NCBI GenBank assembly: GCA_025454185.1
Contig: JALOOY010000140.1
Location: 1-5,649 of the forward strand
Reading direction: 5' to 3'
Origin: Thermodesulfobacteriota bacterium
GTDB taxonomy: Bacteria > Desulfobacterota > RBG-13-43-22
DNA length: 5,649 nucleotides
The notes under the pieces: generated by a model
The model's database searches: none
What the model was told of the DNA's origin: nothing
Seen by the model: the letters and a program-made list of their open reading frames with translations, nothing else
Shown: positions 1 to 5,649 of the stretch, one piece after another
Layout: every line of letters begins with the position of its first letter
Position numbering within the stretch: the first letter of the stretch is position 1
Made by a program: the position numbers and the translations under genes

Positions 1-818
1 GGGTTGCTCGGATTGACGAGGAAAAAGGCCTTGATGCGCTTATCGGCCAGCTTGTCGATTTCCGCGTCGGCATACTGCCAGGAGTGGGTGCCGTCGGGCC
101 GGCGTTCCTTCCCCGCGTCGATGTTTACGACCTTGAAGGCGTAGCGGTCGAAGTGGGGGATCTCGATGTACGGTGTGAAGGTCGGCACCCCGAGGGCGAC
201 GGTGTCCCCGCGGTGCAGCAGGTGATTAAGCATCAGGGAATCGAAGATGTAGCACATGGCCGCCGTGCCGCCCTCGACGGCGAACAGGTCGTAGCGTCCT
301 GCCGGCGGCTTCCCGGCGCACATCTCCTTAACCAGATATTCATGGACGATGCGCTCGGTGCAGCGCAGCATCCGATCCGGCACCGGGTACATGCAACCGA
401 TAATACCTTCGGCCAGTTCATGGGCAAAGGCATCTCCTTCGAATTTCAGCGTCTTTACCCCGTAGTGGAAGGCATCGCGGAGCAATTTGGCTCCGGGGGC
501 GCCCGGATTGGCCTTGAGAAATTCGGCGAAGCGTTTGCCGATGCCGTCTTTCTGGGGCATACGGCCGAGGTCCGGAATGTCGACGCCGCGCCGCGATTCT
601 TCCAGGGCAAACCGCAGCAGGGTCTCGAAGGCCCCCCGGGGTGTGGTACAGATCCAGTTCGGATTGCCGCGCCCGGCGTTCAGCATCTGGGCATTGCTTT
701 CCCTTTCGCTCTCGCCCGCCAGGGCGATGAGCTTGTCCTTGAGTTCGAAAGGGCTCAGCTTGAGCAGGTCCCGTTGCTCGGCGCGAGAGGTTTTTGTTTT
801 CCTGGTTTTAACCGCCAT
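1..818 (-). CDS. asdA: Aspartate 4-decarboxylase, N-terminal half (runs off the left edge)
   Basis: PLP-dependent, fold-type I (aminotransferase-like) enzyme, cytoplasmic, converting L-aspartate to L-alanine and CO2 with consumption of a proton (EC 4.1.1.12). I translated the reverse strand from the ATG at 816-818: 272 complete codons, open to the window edge, about half of the usual ~530 residues. Recognisable family segments are LSPFELKDKLIALA (21-34), LNAGRGNPNW (46-55), EGGTAAMCYIFDSL (182-195), the strand-loop GVPTFTPY (210-217) and VNPSNP at the edge (268 on), the conserved Asn-containing turn of the aminotransferase fold. The PLP-binding lysine should lie in the missing half, so activity cannot be judged here. 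The N-terminus is lysine/arginine rich (MAVKTRKTKTSRAEQ) without a signal peptide. It starts 35 bases after the aspT stop and has its own strong ribosome site. Pairing with aspT strongly supports the aspartate assignment over a generic aminotransferase. Confidence 0.93.
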   Translation of the reverse strand, partial: MAVKTRKTKTSRAEQRDLLKLSPFELKDKLIALAGESERESNAQMLNAGRGNPNWICTTPRGAFETLLRFALEESRRGVDIPDLGRMPQKDGIGKRFAEFLKANPGAPGAKLLRDAFHYGVKTLKFEGDAFAHELAEGIIGCMYPVPDRMLRCTERIVHEYLVKEMCAGKPPAGRYDLFAVEGGTAAMCYIFDSLMLNHLLHRGDTVALGVPTFTPYIEIPHFDRYAFKVVNIDAGKERRPDGTHSWQYADAEIDKLADKRIKAFFLVNPSN

Positions 819-824
819 ACCCTA

Positions 825-832
825 CTCCTTTC
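825..832 (-). promoter_or_regulatory. Ribosome binding site of asdA
   Basis: On the minus strand this reads GAAAGGAG, 6 bases before the ATG at 818. It fixes the asdA start and shows that the gene is translated independently of aspT, from which it is separated by only 35 bases. Confidence 0.85.
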
Positions 833-853
833 TATCTACCGGCTTAAAGAAAT

Positions 854-2533
854 TCAGTTCATTAGTAAAATGATGACCAGACCCCAAATGGTGAGCAGGG
901 TATTGCCGACGGCGTAGGTGACGGTATAGCCGAGTGCCGGCACTTTGCTCTGGGCTACGTCCTCGATCAGGCCCAGCGCCGCCGTCGTCGTCCGGGCCCC
1001 GGCCGCCGCGCCCAGGGTAATGCCCGGGTGAAATTTAAAAATATACTTGCCCATCAGGATGCCGATGATCAGCGGTACGGAGGTTACCACAATGCCGGCG
1101 AAGAACAGGCTCAGTCCCGCTTGTTTGAGACCGGCCACAAAGCTGGGCCCGGCGCTGATGCCGACCACGGCGATGAAGGCGGTGAGGCCCATGTTATTCA
1201 AAATCCAGAGGCCCGGCGCCGGAATACGGCCGAAGGTCCGGTGGACCGACCGCAGCCAGCCGAACACGAGTCCGGCGATAAGCGCTCCGCCGCTGGTACT
1301 GAGGCTGAGCGGGATGCCACCCAGGCGGATGGTCAGGGCGCCCACCAGCCCCCCGAGCACGATGCCCAATCCGACAAATACCATGTCCGTCGTGTTGGTG
1401 GGCCGGTCGGCGTAGCCGATTTCCCGGGCCGCCCGATCAACGTTCCGCTTGGCGCCCACCAGCGTCAGCACATCGCCCCGGTCGACTTTGGTTCCCGGCG
1501 TAAAGGGCAGCTCTCGCCCGACCCGGGTGAGTTGGCGCAGAAATACTCCCCGGGCCAACTCCTGCCCCGCCAGATCGGCCAGGGTCTTGCCGGCCAGGGC
1601 CTTGTTGGTCAAAACGACATCGACGACGGCGGCCGGGACGTCCAGCAGGGCCTTATCGTCCACCTCGGGTCCGATCAAGCTTCCCTTTTCGATGAGGACC
1701 TCCTGTCGGGTAGCCACGAGGACGATATCGTTTTCTTGAATGACCGTCGAAGGTTCAGCCTCGATGAGGGCGGACCCGCGGCGTATCCGCAGGAAAAAAA
1801 CCCGGGCTTCCCGGGGCGCTGCTTCCAATTCTCCAACGGTTTTATTTGCTAGCTGCGGGTTGGTTACCCGAAAGGCACGGGCATCGAAACGGCGGGCCAG
1901 GGAGATCACCCCCAGTTCGGCTTCTCCCCCACCCATCTGGGTTTCCAGTTTCCGGCACTCGGCGGCCAGATCCACCCGCAGCAGCTTGGGCCCGATGGAG
2001 GCCAGGAGCCAGGCTGACCCCGCGGTGCCGAAGAGATAGGTTACCGCGTAAGCAACCGGCATGTTGTTGATCAGCGCGGTTTTCTGGTCTGCGGGAATAG
2101 GGAGTTGGTTGACGGCATCCGTGGCCACACCCAGCACGGCGGAGATGGTCTGGGACCCGGCCAGCAATCCGGCGGCCGCGCCGGCGTCGTAGCCCAAAAA
2201 CCGGGCGACCAGGTAGGCCGTGAACAGGGAGGCGAGGCATTGCAGCACGGAAAAAATGACCTGGGGTACGCCGTCGCTCTTCAACCCGCGGAAAAATTGG
2301 GGCCCCACTCCGTAGCCGACGGCGAACAGGAACATGATGAAGAATACCGACTTCACGTTGGATGAAATGGTGATGCCCATCTGCCCAATCAGCACACCGG
2401 CCAGCAATACGCCGGTGACCGCCCCCAGGTTGAACTTGCCGAATTTCAAATTGCCGATCCAATAACCCAGAGCCAGGGTGAGGAATATGGCCAGTTCGGG
2501 GTATTGCCGAAACGTCTCGATCAACCACTGCAC
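854..2533 (-). CDS. aspT: Aspartate:alanine antiporter, AspT/YidE/YbjL family
   Basis: Inner-membrane exchanger that takes up aspartate and releases alanine; electrogenic in characterised AspT. Using the GTG start at 2533 the protein is 559 residues, matching the family (about 540-560). Layout: hydrophobic helices in residues 12-180, a soluble central part with two TrkA_C/RCK_C-like domains (about 205-285 and 297-370, with the repeated NKxxxGKT/NKT pattern at 230 and 310), then helices 384-558. The two membrane halves are an internal duplication: AGSQTISAVLGVATDAV (125-141) followed by YAVTYLFGTAGS matches AGARTTTAALGLIEDVA (511-527) followed by YTVTYAVGNTLL. This is the known duplicated Asp-Al_Ex domain. 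The frame is open up to an ATG at 2629, but the added 32 residues are Gly/Pro-rich and unlike the family, whereas the GTG has AAAGGAGG 6 bases upstream and begins the conserved segment WLIETFRQYPELAIF. The asdA gene 35 bases downstream supports aspartate/alanine as substrates; without that context YidE/YbjL-type specificity would be open. Confidence 0.93.
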   Translation of the reverse strand: MQWLIETFRQYPELAIFLTLALGYWIGNLKFGKFNLGAVTGVLLAGVLIGQMGITISSNVKSVFFIMFLFAVGYGVGPQFFRGLKSDGVPQVIFSVLQCLASLFTAYLVARFLGYDAGAAAGLLAGSQTISAVLGVATDAVNQLPIPADQKTALINNMPVAYAVTYLFGTAGSAWLLASIGPKLLRVDLAAECRKLETQMGGGEAELGVISLARRFDARAFRVTNPQLANKTVGELEAAPREARVFFLRIRRGSALIEAEPSTVIQENDIVLVATRQEVLIEKGSLIGPEVDDKALLDVPAAVVDVVLTNKALAGKTLADLAGQELARGVFLRQLTRVGRELPFTPGTKVDRGDVLTLVGAKRNVDRAAREIGYADRPTNTTDMVFVGLGIVLGGLVGALTIRLGGIPLSLSTSGGALIAGLVFGWLRSVHRTFGRIPAPGLWILNNMGLTAFIAVVGISAGPSFVAGLKQAGLSLFFAGIVVTSVPLIIGILMGKYIFKFHPGITLGAAAGARTTTAALGLIEDVAQSKVPALGYTVTYAVGNTLLTIWGLVIILLMN

Positions 2534-2539
2534 GTCGGT

Positions 2540-2547
2540 CCTCCTTT
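2540..2547 (-). promoter_or_regulatory. Ribosome binding site that sets the GTG start of aspT
   Basis: Minus-strand AAAGGAGG, nearly the full anti-16S complement, 6 bases before the GTG at 2531-2533. It decides the start in favour of GTG over the upstream in-frame ATG at 2627-2629. That ATG is itself preceded by a weaker GGGGG-type match 5 bases away. Confidence 0.85.
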
Positions 2548-2549
2548 CA

Positions 2550-2566
2550 AAGGTCTGTCGGACCTT
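2550..2566. repeat. Short inverted repeat just upstream of the aspT ribosome site
   Basis: AAGGTC (2550-2555) and GACCTT (2561-2566) form a perfect 6-bp stem with a 5-base loop, ending two bases from the aspT Shine-Dalgarno sequence. Part of the right arm (2560-2564) could instead pair with 2537-2541, which would partly bury the ribosome site. The sequence is seen directly; the regulatory role is inference, and stems of this length also occur by chance. Confidence 0.4.
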
Positions 2567-2587
2567 GCAACTTCCCAAGATATGATT

Positions 2588-2645
2588 ACCGGGCGGGTAG
2601 GGGAGACCCCAGCCTCCCCCGGTGACCATAGTCGCCCCCTACCCG
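2588..2645. repeat. GC-rich inverted repeats with competing stems in the decarboxylase-aspT gap
   Basis: CGGGTAGGGG (2594-2603) and CCCCTACCCG (2636-2645) form a perfect 10-bp inverted repeat with a 32-base loop. A second arrangement uses ACCGGG (2588-2593) with CCCGGT (2618-2623), enclosing the tight hairpin GGGG-AGA-CCCC (2600-2610). The two arrangements share bases and exclude each other. Neither arm is followed by a T-run in the direction of transcription, so it is not a typical intrinsic terminator. It could be an attenuator, an mRNA processing or stability element, or a protein site between the large decarboxylase and aspT. Confidence 0.5.
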
Positions 2646-2663
2646 GATTATGAAGGCGTAAGG

Positions 2664-5408
2664 TCAGGCAGCGGCTTTAGGAACCAGAACCTCCGATTTA
2701 AAAACCTTGAGCCCTTCCGCGGCATTGTAGCCGTGGATCTCCTTCACGTCGAGCTTGCGCATGAATTCCACGGTCTCCCGGGTGATGACCTGGCCCGGGA
2801 CCATGATGGGAAAACCCGGCGGGTAGGGGATCACCAGGTTGGCCGATACCAGCTCCGGCCCTTTTTCCAGCCGTTCGTCCATCTCCGGGCCCCGGAGCTT
2901 CACGTGTTCGCAGTGCTCCGCCCGGTAGGCCAGGTAAAAGGCCTCCCGCATGTGGCCTTCCTGCGTGGCGCTTTGCGGATTGTCCCGGAAGGCATCGTGG
3001 AAGCGGCTGAAGTTCGGCAGGTCCGGCACGTCGGTCATCAGGGACTGGACGCGAGACTGAAAGGCCGCCCGGACCTCGGCCCCGCCCTCGTCGAGTCGGC
3101 GATCGATCTTCCGAGCCAGGTCGGCCAGGACCTTGATCAGGTGAGCGGCGTCGCTGCGGTTGTTGTTGATGTTGGTCTGCAGCAGAATGCTGTTCCGGGA
3201 GGTCTTGTTGAGCTGGATGTCATACTCCTCCGCCAGCAGGTTCTTGAAGGCCGTGCCGTCGTACCCGGCCGTGCCGCAGACCAGGGTCATCCGGGTGGGG
3301 TCCAGGGCGAACTCGTCCTCCCGCCAGGCCTCCAGCACATCGGTCCAGGCGGAATCCGGAGGCCCATAGTCGGCGATGCCGGAGGCCCGTAATTCCCGGG
3401 GGACCATTTCGCCGTTGGAAAGTATGCGGAAATATTTGGACAGCAGGGGGTGGCTGTTGACCTCCCGCCGGATGTCAAAGGCCAGTTCGCTGGCCTTCAT
3501 GACCAGGTCGTAGCCCTCCAGCTCCATCTGCCGCCGGGCCACGTCCAGGGAGGCGATGATCTGCAGATTGGGCGAGGTCGAGGTGTGGGTGAAATAGGCC
3601 TCGTGAAAGGCCTCCTCCACCTGGTGAAAATCCTGATCGTAGACCAGGATCATGGAACCCTGGCGCAGGGCCGACATGGACTTGTGGGTGGAATGGGTGT
3701 GGTAGACCCGGATGCGCACCCGGTCCGGGTCGGGCAGGAGATGGCGGTCCAGCAGGGCGGGGTCGGCGGGGTCGAAGGAGCCGAACTGTGCCTTAAAAGC
3801 CTCGTATTCCTGCCGGTAAGCCGGGTCCCGATAGCGGGCCTCCAGCGCGGCGGCGGCGGCCATGGCCGTCCGCGGCCGGTGAAAGAGGGAGAAGCGGGCG
3901 AAGCCGAACCAGGCCTCGTCCCAGAGAAAGATCAAGTCCGGCTTGATGGCCAGGCACTCCTCCATCACCTGCCGGGGATTGTACATGTGGCCGTCGAAGG
4001 TGCAGTTGGTGAGGTCCACCATGCGGGCCCGGTCCAGCTTCCCTTCAGCCTGCAGGTCCAGCAGGGCCTTCTTGATCGTTCGCAGCGGCACGGCGCCGTA
4101 CATGGAATAAGCGGTCAGTGGATAGGCCTCCAGGTAAAGCGGCTGGGCCCCGGAGAGGATGAAGCCATAGTGGTGCGACTTGTGGCAGTTCCGGTCTACC
4201 AGCACGATGTCGCCCGGCCGGCTCAGGGCCTGAACCACGATCTTGTTGGAGGTGGAGGTGCCGTTGGTGGCGAAAAAGGCCTTCTGGGCGCCGAAGGCCC
4301 GGGCCGCCTTATCCTGGGCCTCCTTGATGTTCCCCGTGGGTTCCAGCAGGCTGTCCAGACCGCCCGTGGTGGCCGAGGACTCGGCCAGGAAGAGGTTGAT
4401 CCCGTAAAAATGACCCATGTCCCGGATCCAGTTGGATTTGAAGATGGACTTGCCCCGGGCCACGGGCAGGGCGTGGAAGGTCCCCACCGGCCGCTGGCTG
4501 TAGCGCTTCAGGTTGGAAAAGTAGGGGGTATCGTAGCGCTGGTTGATCCCCTCCAGGATGCTCAAATGGATCTCCATCAGCTCTTCCAGGTCATAGAAGA
4601 TCCGCCGGATGGCCGTGGTCCCTTCGCTGCCGGCCAGTTCTTCCACGTCCCGGTCGGCCAGCAGATAGATGTCGATCTCCGGACGGAGGTGCTTGATCAC
4701 TTGGGCCAGCGTCAGACCCAGATGCCGGGGCGCCACCTCGTTGAGGTCGATCTTCAGGTGGCGGGCCAGTTGCTCCTTCAGCAGGGGCATGTCGAGGGGC
4801 GAACGGTAACCGAAGCCATCGTAGAGGGCCACGGCCTGCAGATTGGCGTTGACAATGACCGCCGCCACGGCGTCTTCGAAATTGCCGGCCTGGACCAGTT
4901 CATAGATAAAGGGGTCTTCCGGTCGCCGGAGGCGGCGGACTTCCTGGCGGTTTTTTTCCCAGTTGCCCGGCGGGCTCGGGGTCACGGACAGGACCTCGAA
5001 ATATGGACGGTGGGCATCCATTTTTCCGAAATAAGCCTCCAGGCGGTCGCCGGCGGCCGTCTCGGCCTCCTCGTCCGTGTCCCAGGCGGCCGTCTCACGG
5101 CGAAAGGATTCCGAAAGCAGGGCGGTCAAAATCTTCTGGGTCAGATGGGCGAAGCCTTCGGCGTTGTCGTCGTTCAAGCGCTCTTTCAGGATTCCCAGGA
5201 CCCGGGAACCAGGGTAGGCGTAGAAACCCTCCAGCGGGATGATCTCGGACAACAGCCCGACGGCCTCTCCTTTGACCTTTTCGGCCGCCCGGCTCCGGAC
5301 CTGGGCCCAGGTGCGGGCCCGGTCGTTGAGCAGGCTCCAGCGGTCCCGGCGCCCTTCGGCCAGGGAAAAGAAATCACGCAGGTCGGTTCGTTTTTTTGGT
5401 TTGGGCAT
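2664..5408 (-). CDS. Large Orn/Lys/Arg-family amino acid decarboxylase (substrate unassigned)
   Basis: PLP-dependent fold-type I decarboxylase, cytoplasmic, expected to convert a basic amino acid to an amine plus CO2, serving acid resistance or polyamine supply. It has 914 residues, against 715-755 for E. coli LdcI/AdiA. Visible landmarks: a wing-domain-like strand IDIYLLADRD (245-254); the phosphate-binding loop TNGTSTSNKIV (381-391); DRNCHKSHHYG (405-415); the cofactor-contacting WDEAWFGF (496-503); the Schiff-base lysine K576 in THSTHKSMSALRQGSMI; HTSTSPNLQIIASLD (608-622); and the C-terminal-domain motif IPYPPGFPIMVPGQ (860-873). By alignment from memory with LdcI, about 165 residues are added at the N-terminus and about 42 between DEAW and the lysine. 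The usual TPGHxGG stretch is replaced by FHALPVARGKS (311-321). The catalytic core looks intact, so an active enzyme is likely. The ATG has AAGGAG 6 bases upstream. It lies first of the three recognised genes, 130 bases before aspT. Lysine, ornithine and arginine remain possible, and an acidic substrate cannot be excluded. Confidence 0.9.
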   Translation of the reverse strand: MPKPKKRTDLRDFFSLAEGRRDRWSLLNDRARTWAQVRSRAAEKVKGEAVGLLSEIIPLEGFYAYPGSRVLGILKERLNDDNAEGFAHLTQKILTALLSESFRRETAAWDTDEEAETAAGDRLEAYFGKMDAHRPYFEVLSVTPSPPGNWEKNRQEVRRLRRPEDPFIYELVQAGNFEDAVAAVIVNANLQAVALYDGFGYRSPLDMPLLKEQLARHLKIDLNEVAPRHLGLTLAQVIKHLRPEIDIYLLADRDVEELAGSEGTTAIRRIFYDLEELMEIHLSILEGINQRYDTPYFSNLKRYSQRPVGTFHALPVARGKSIFKSNWIRDMGHFYGINLFLAESSATTGGLDSLLEPTGNIKEAQDKAARAFGAQKAFFATNGTSTSNKIVVQALSRPGDIVLVDRNCHKSHHYGFILSGAQPLYLEAYPLTAYSMYGAVPLRTIKKALLDLQAEGKLDRARMVDLTNCTFDGHMYNPRQVMEECLAIKPDLIFLWDEAWFGFARFSLFHRPRTAMAAAAALEARYRDPAYRQEYEAFKAQFGSFDPADPALLDRHLLPDPDRVRIRVYHTHSTHKSMSALRQGSMILVYDQDFHQVEEAFHEAYFTHTSTSPNLQIIASLDVARRQMELEGYDLVMKASELAFDIRREVNSHPLLSKYFRILSNGEMVPRELRASGIADYGPPDSAWTDVLEAWREDEFALDPTRMTLVCGTAGYDGTAFKNLLAEEYDIQLNKTSRNSILLQTNINNNRSDAAHLIKVLADLARKIDRRLDEGGAEVRAAFQSRVQSLMTDVPDLPNFSRFHDAFRDNPQSATQEGHMREAFYLAYRAEHCEHVKLRGPEMDERLEKGPELVSANLVIPYPPGFPIMVPGQVITRETVEFMRKLDVKEIHGYNAAEGLKVFKSEVLVPKAAA

Positions 5409-5414
5409 CTATTT

Positions 5415-5420
5415 CTCCTT
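5415..5420 (-). promoter_or_regulatory. Ribosome binding site of the large decarboxylase
   Basis: Minus-strand AAGGAG, 6 bases before the ATG at 5406-5408. It lies in the 43-base gap after the stop of the preceding short frame. I see no convincing promoter in that gap, so the transcript probably starts further upstream. Confidence 0.82.
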
Positions 5421-5451
5421 GGTTAGATAGGATTGGGACTTCAGGCTATAT

Positions 5452-5649
5452 TCACTGGGCCTCCTTGAGCGCTTTTTTGATCTGGTTGACGTCGCAGGGC
5501 ACACAGTTGCGGATATCCTTGTCGCGGGGGTCACCGAGATATTCCCCTTCTACCTGCACCTCCGGGATTCCGCATACCCCAAATCCGCCGCAGGCGGCAG
5601 GACGTTCCCTTTGCGCCCTTGGCGTCTTTGCGGTGAAATGTTTTTTACT
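5452..5649 (-). CDS. Unrecognised short cysteine-containing reading frame, 3' end (partial)
   Basis: A minus-strand frame is open from the right edge to a TGA at 5452-5454 (65 codons). The last ~35 codons (EYLGDPRDKDIRNCVPCD, then VNQIKKALKEAQ) have G/C-ending codons like the neighbouring genes and look genuinely coding, with a CxxC pair in NCVPC. Further upstream the frame reads ACGGFGVCGIPEVQVEGE, giving two more cysteines and hinting at a metal or Fe-S site. The first ~25 codons, however, overlap repeat-like DNA (5585-5640) and are probably not part of a normal protein. The true start is unclear: no in-frame ATG is visible, and a GTG at 5541-5543 (EVQ) has GGAG directly against it without proper spacing. 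It could be the tail of a gene interrupted by a repeat, or a small gene of its own. I do not recognise the family. Its stop is 43 bases before the large decarboxylase, in the same direction. Confidence 0.4.
   Translation of the reverse strand, partial: SKKHFTAKTPRAQRERPAACGGFGVCGIPEVQVEGEYLGDPRDKDIRNCVPCDVNQIKKALKEAQ
5585..5640. repeat. Repeat-like intergenic block: small palindrome plus CGC(C)AAG-type units
   Basis: CCGCC-GCA-GGCGG (5585-5597) is a perfect 5-bp stem with a 3-base loop. It is followed at 5607-5638 by short near-repeats of the pattern TTTGCGCCC / TTGGCGTC / TTTGCGGTG. From memory, sequences of the type TTGGCGTCTTTGCGG recur as dispersed intergenic elements in many environmental bacterial genomes, including Desulfobacterota. 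The internal periodicity is visible here; copy number elsewhere in this genome cannot be checked from one window. Confidence 0.4.

Noticed and set aside
84..917. 277-codon plus-strand frame at the left end
   Set aside because: It lies opposite asdA and runs into the end of aspT. The minus-strand translation shows AsdA motifs (GRGNPNW, GGTAAMCYIF, NPSN); the plus-strand product matches nothing I know.
1028..1852. Plus-strand frames of up to 274 codons and a 228-codon alternative minus frame (1842-2528) over aspT
   Set aside because: These are out-of-frame shadows of aspT. Their products are low in hydrophobic residues and rich in Arg, Gly, Pro and Gln, as expected from GC-rich shadow frames.
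2588..2645. Intrinsic terminator after the large decarboxylase
   Set aside because: The stem is strong, but neither end is followed by a T-run on the transcribed strand, and the downstream genes continue in the same direction.
2622..3392. 256-codon plus-strand frame opposite the decarboxylase C-terminal region
   Set aside because: Antisense shadow covering the part that encodes the YPPGFP motif. No ribosome site or family signal.
3450..5426. 658-codon open frame on the plus strand opposite the large decarboxylase
   Set aside because: It is the antisense shadow of a high-GC gene. The product is rich in Gly, Val, His and Gln with no recognisable domain, while the minus strand encodes a clear enzyme with family motifs and a ribosome site.
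5409..5451. Promoter directly before the large decarboxylase
   Set aside because: A few AT-rich hexamers (such as TATAGC) occur, but there is no matching -35 box at a suitable distance, so nothing is supportable.
1..5649. CRISPR array, tRNA/rRNA gene, transposase or phage module
   Set aside because: No regularly spaced repeats, no tRNA-like cloverleaf or rRNA segment, and no transposase or phage motifs were seen on either strand.

Overview
The window carries one co-directional run of genes, all read right-to-left on the minus strand. In transcription order they are: the end of a short unrecognised reading frame (5649 to 5452), a 914-residue fold-type I PLP amino acid decarboxylase of the Orn/Lys/Arg family (5408 to 2664), an aspartate:alanine antiporter of the AspT/YidE/YbjL family (2533 to 854), and the first 272 codons of aspartate 4-decarboxylase, which runs off the left edge (818 to 1). 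The gaps are 43, 130 and 35 bases, and the three recognised genes each have a clear Shine-Dalgarno sequence 6 bases before the start. An operon is therefore likely, but its promoter and terminator lie outside the window or are not recognisable. No stretch of more than 300 bases lacks a gene.

The aspT-asdA pair is a known functional couple. The antiporter brings in aspartate and expels alanine. The decarboxylase turns aspartate into alanine and CO2 and consumes a proton. The cycle therefore builds proton motive force, raises internal pH and can feed alanine metabolism. The unusual part is the third member, a second and much larger decarboxylase from the family that normally acts on lysine, ornithine or arginine. 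It has an N-terminal addition of about 165 residues and an insertion of about 40 residues near the active site compared with E. coli LdcI, and it lacks the family's usual TPGHxGG segment. Its substrate cannot be read from the sequence.

The DNA is high in G+C (roughly 60%), with strongly G/C-biased third codon positions. This creates several long but spurious open frames on the plus strand. Strong AAGGAG-type ribosome sites, the gene content and a repeat-like sequence at the right end would fit an anaerobic or microaerobic environmental Gram-negative bacterium such as a member of the Desulfobacterota (former Deltaproteobacteria). That assignment is an inference with low to moderate confidence.

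The most interesting non-coding region is the 130-base gap before aspT. It contains a 10-bp GC-rich inverted repeat, competing alternative stems and a second small hairpin next to the aspT ribosome site. These could tune antiporter expression independently of the upstream decarboxylase.
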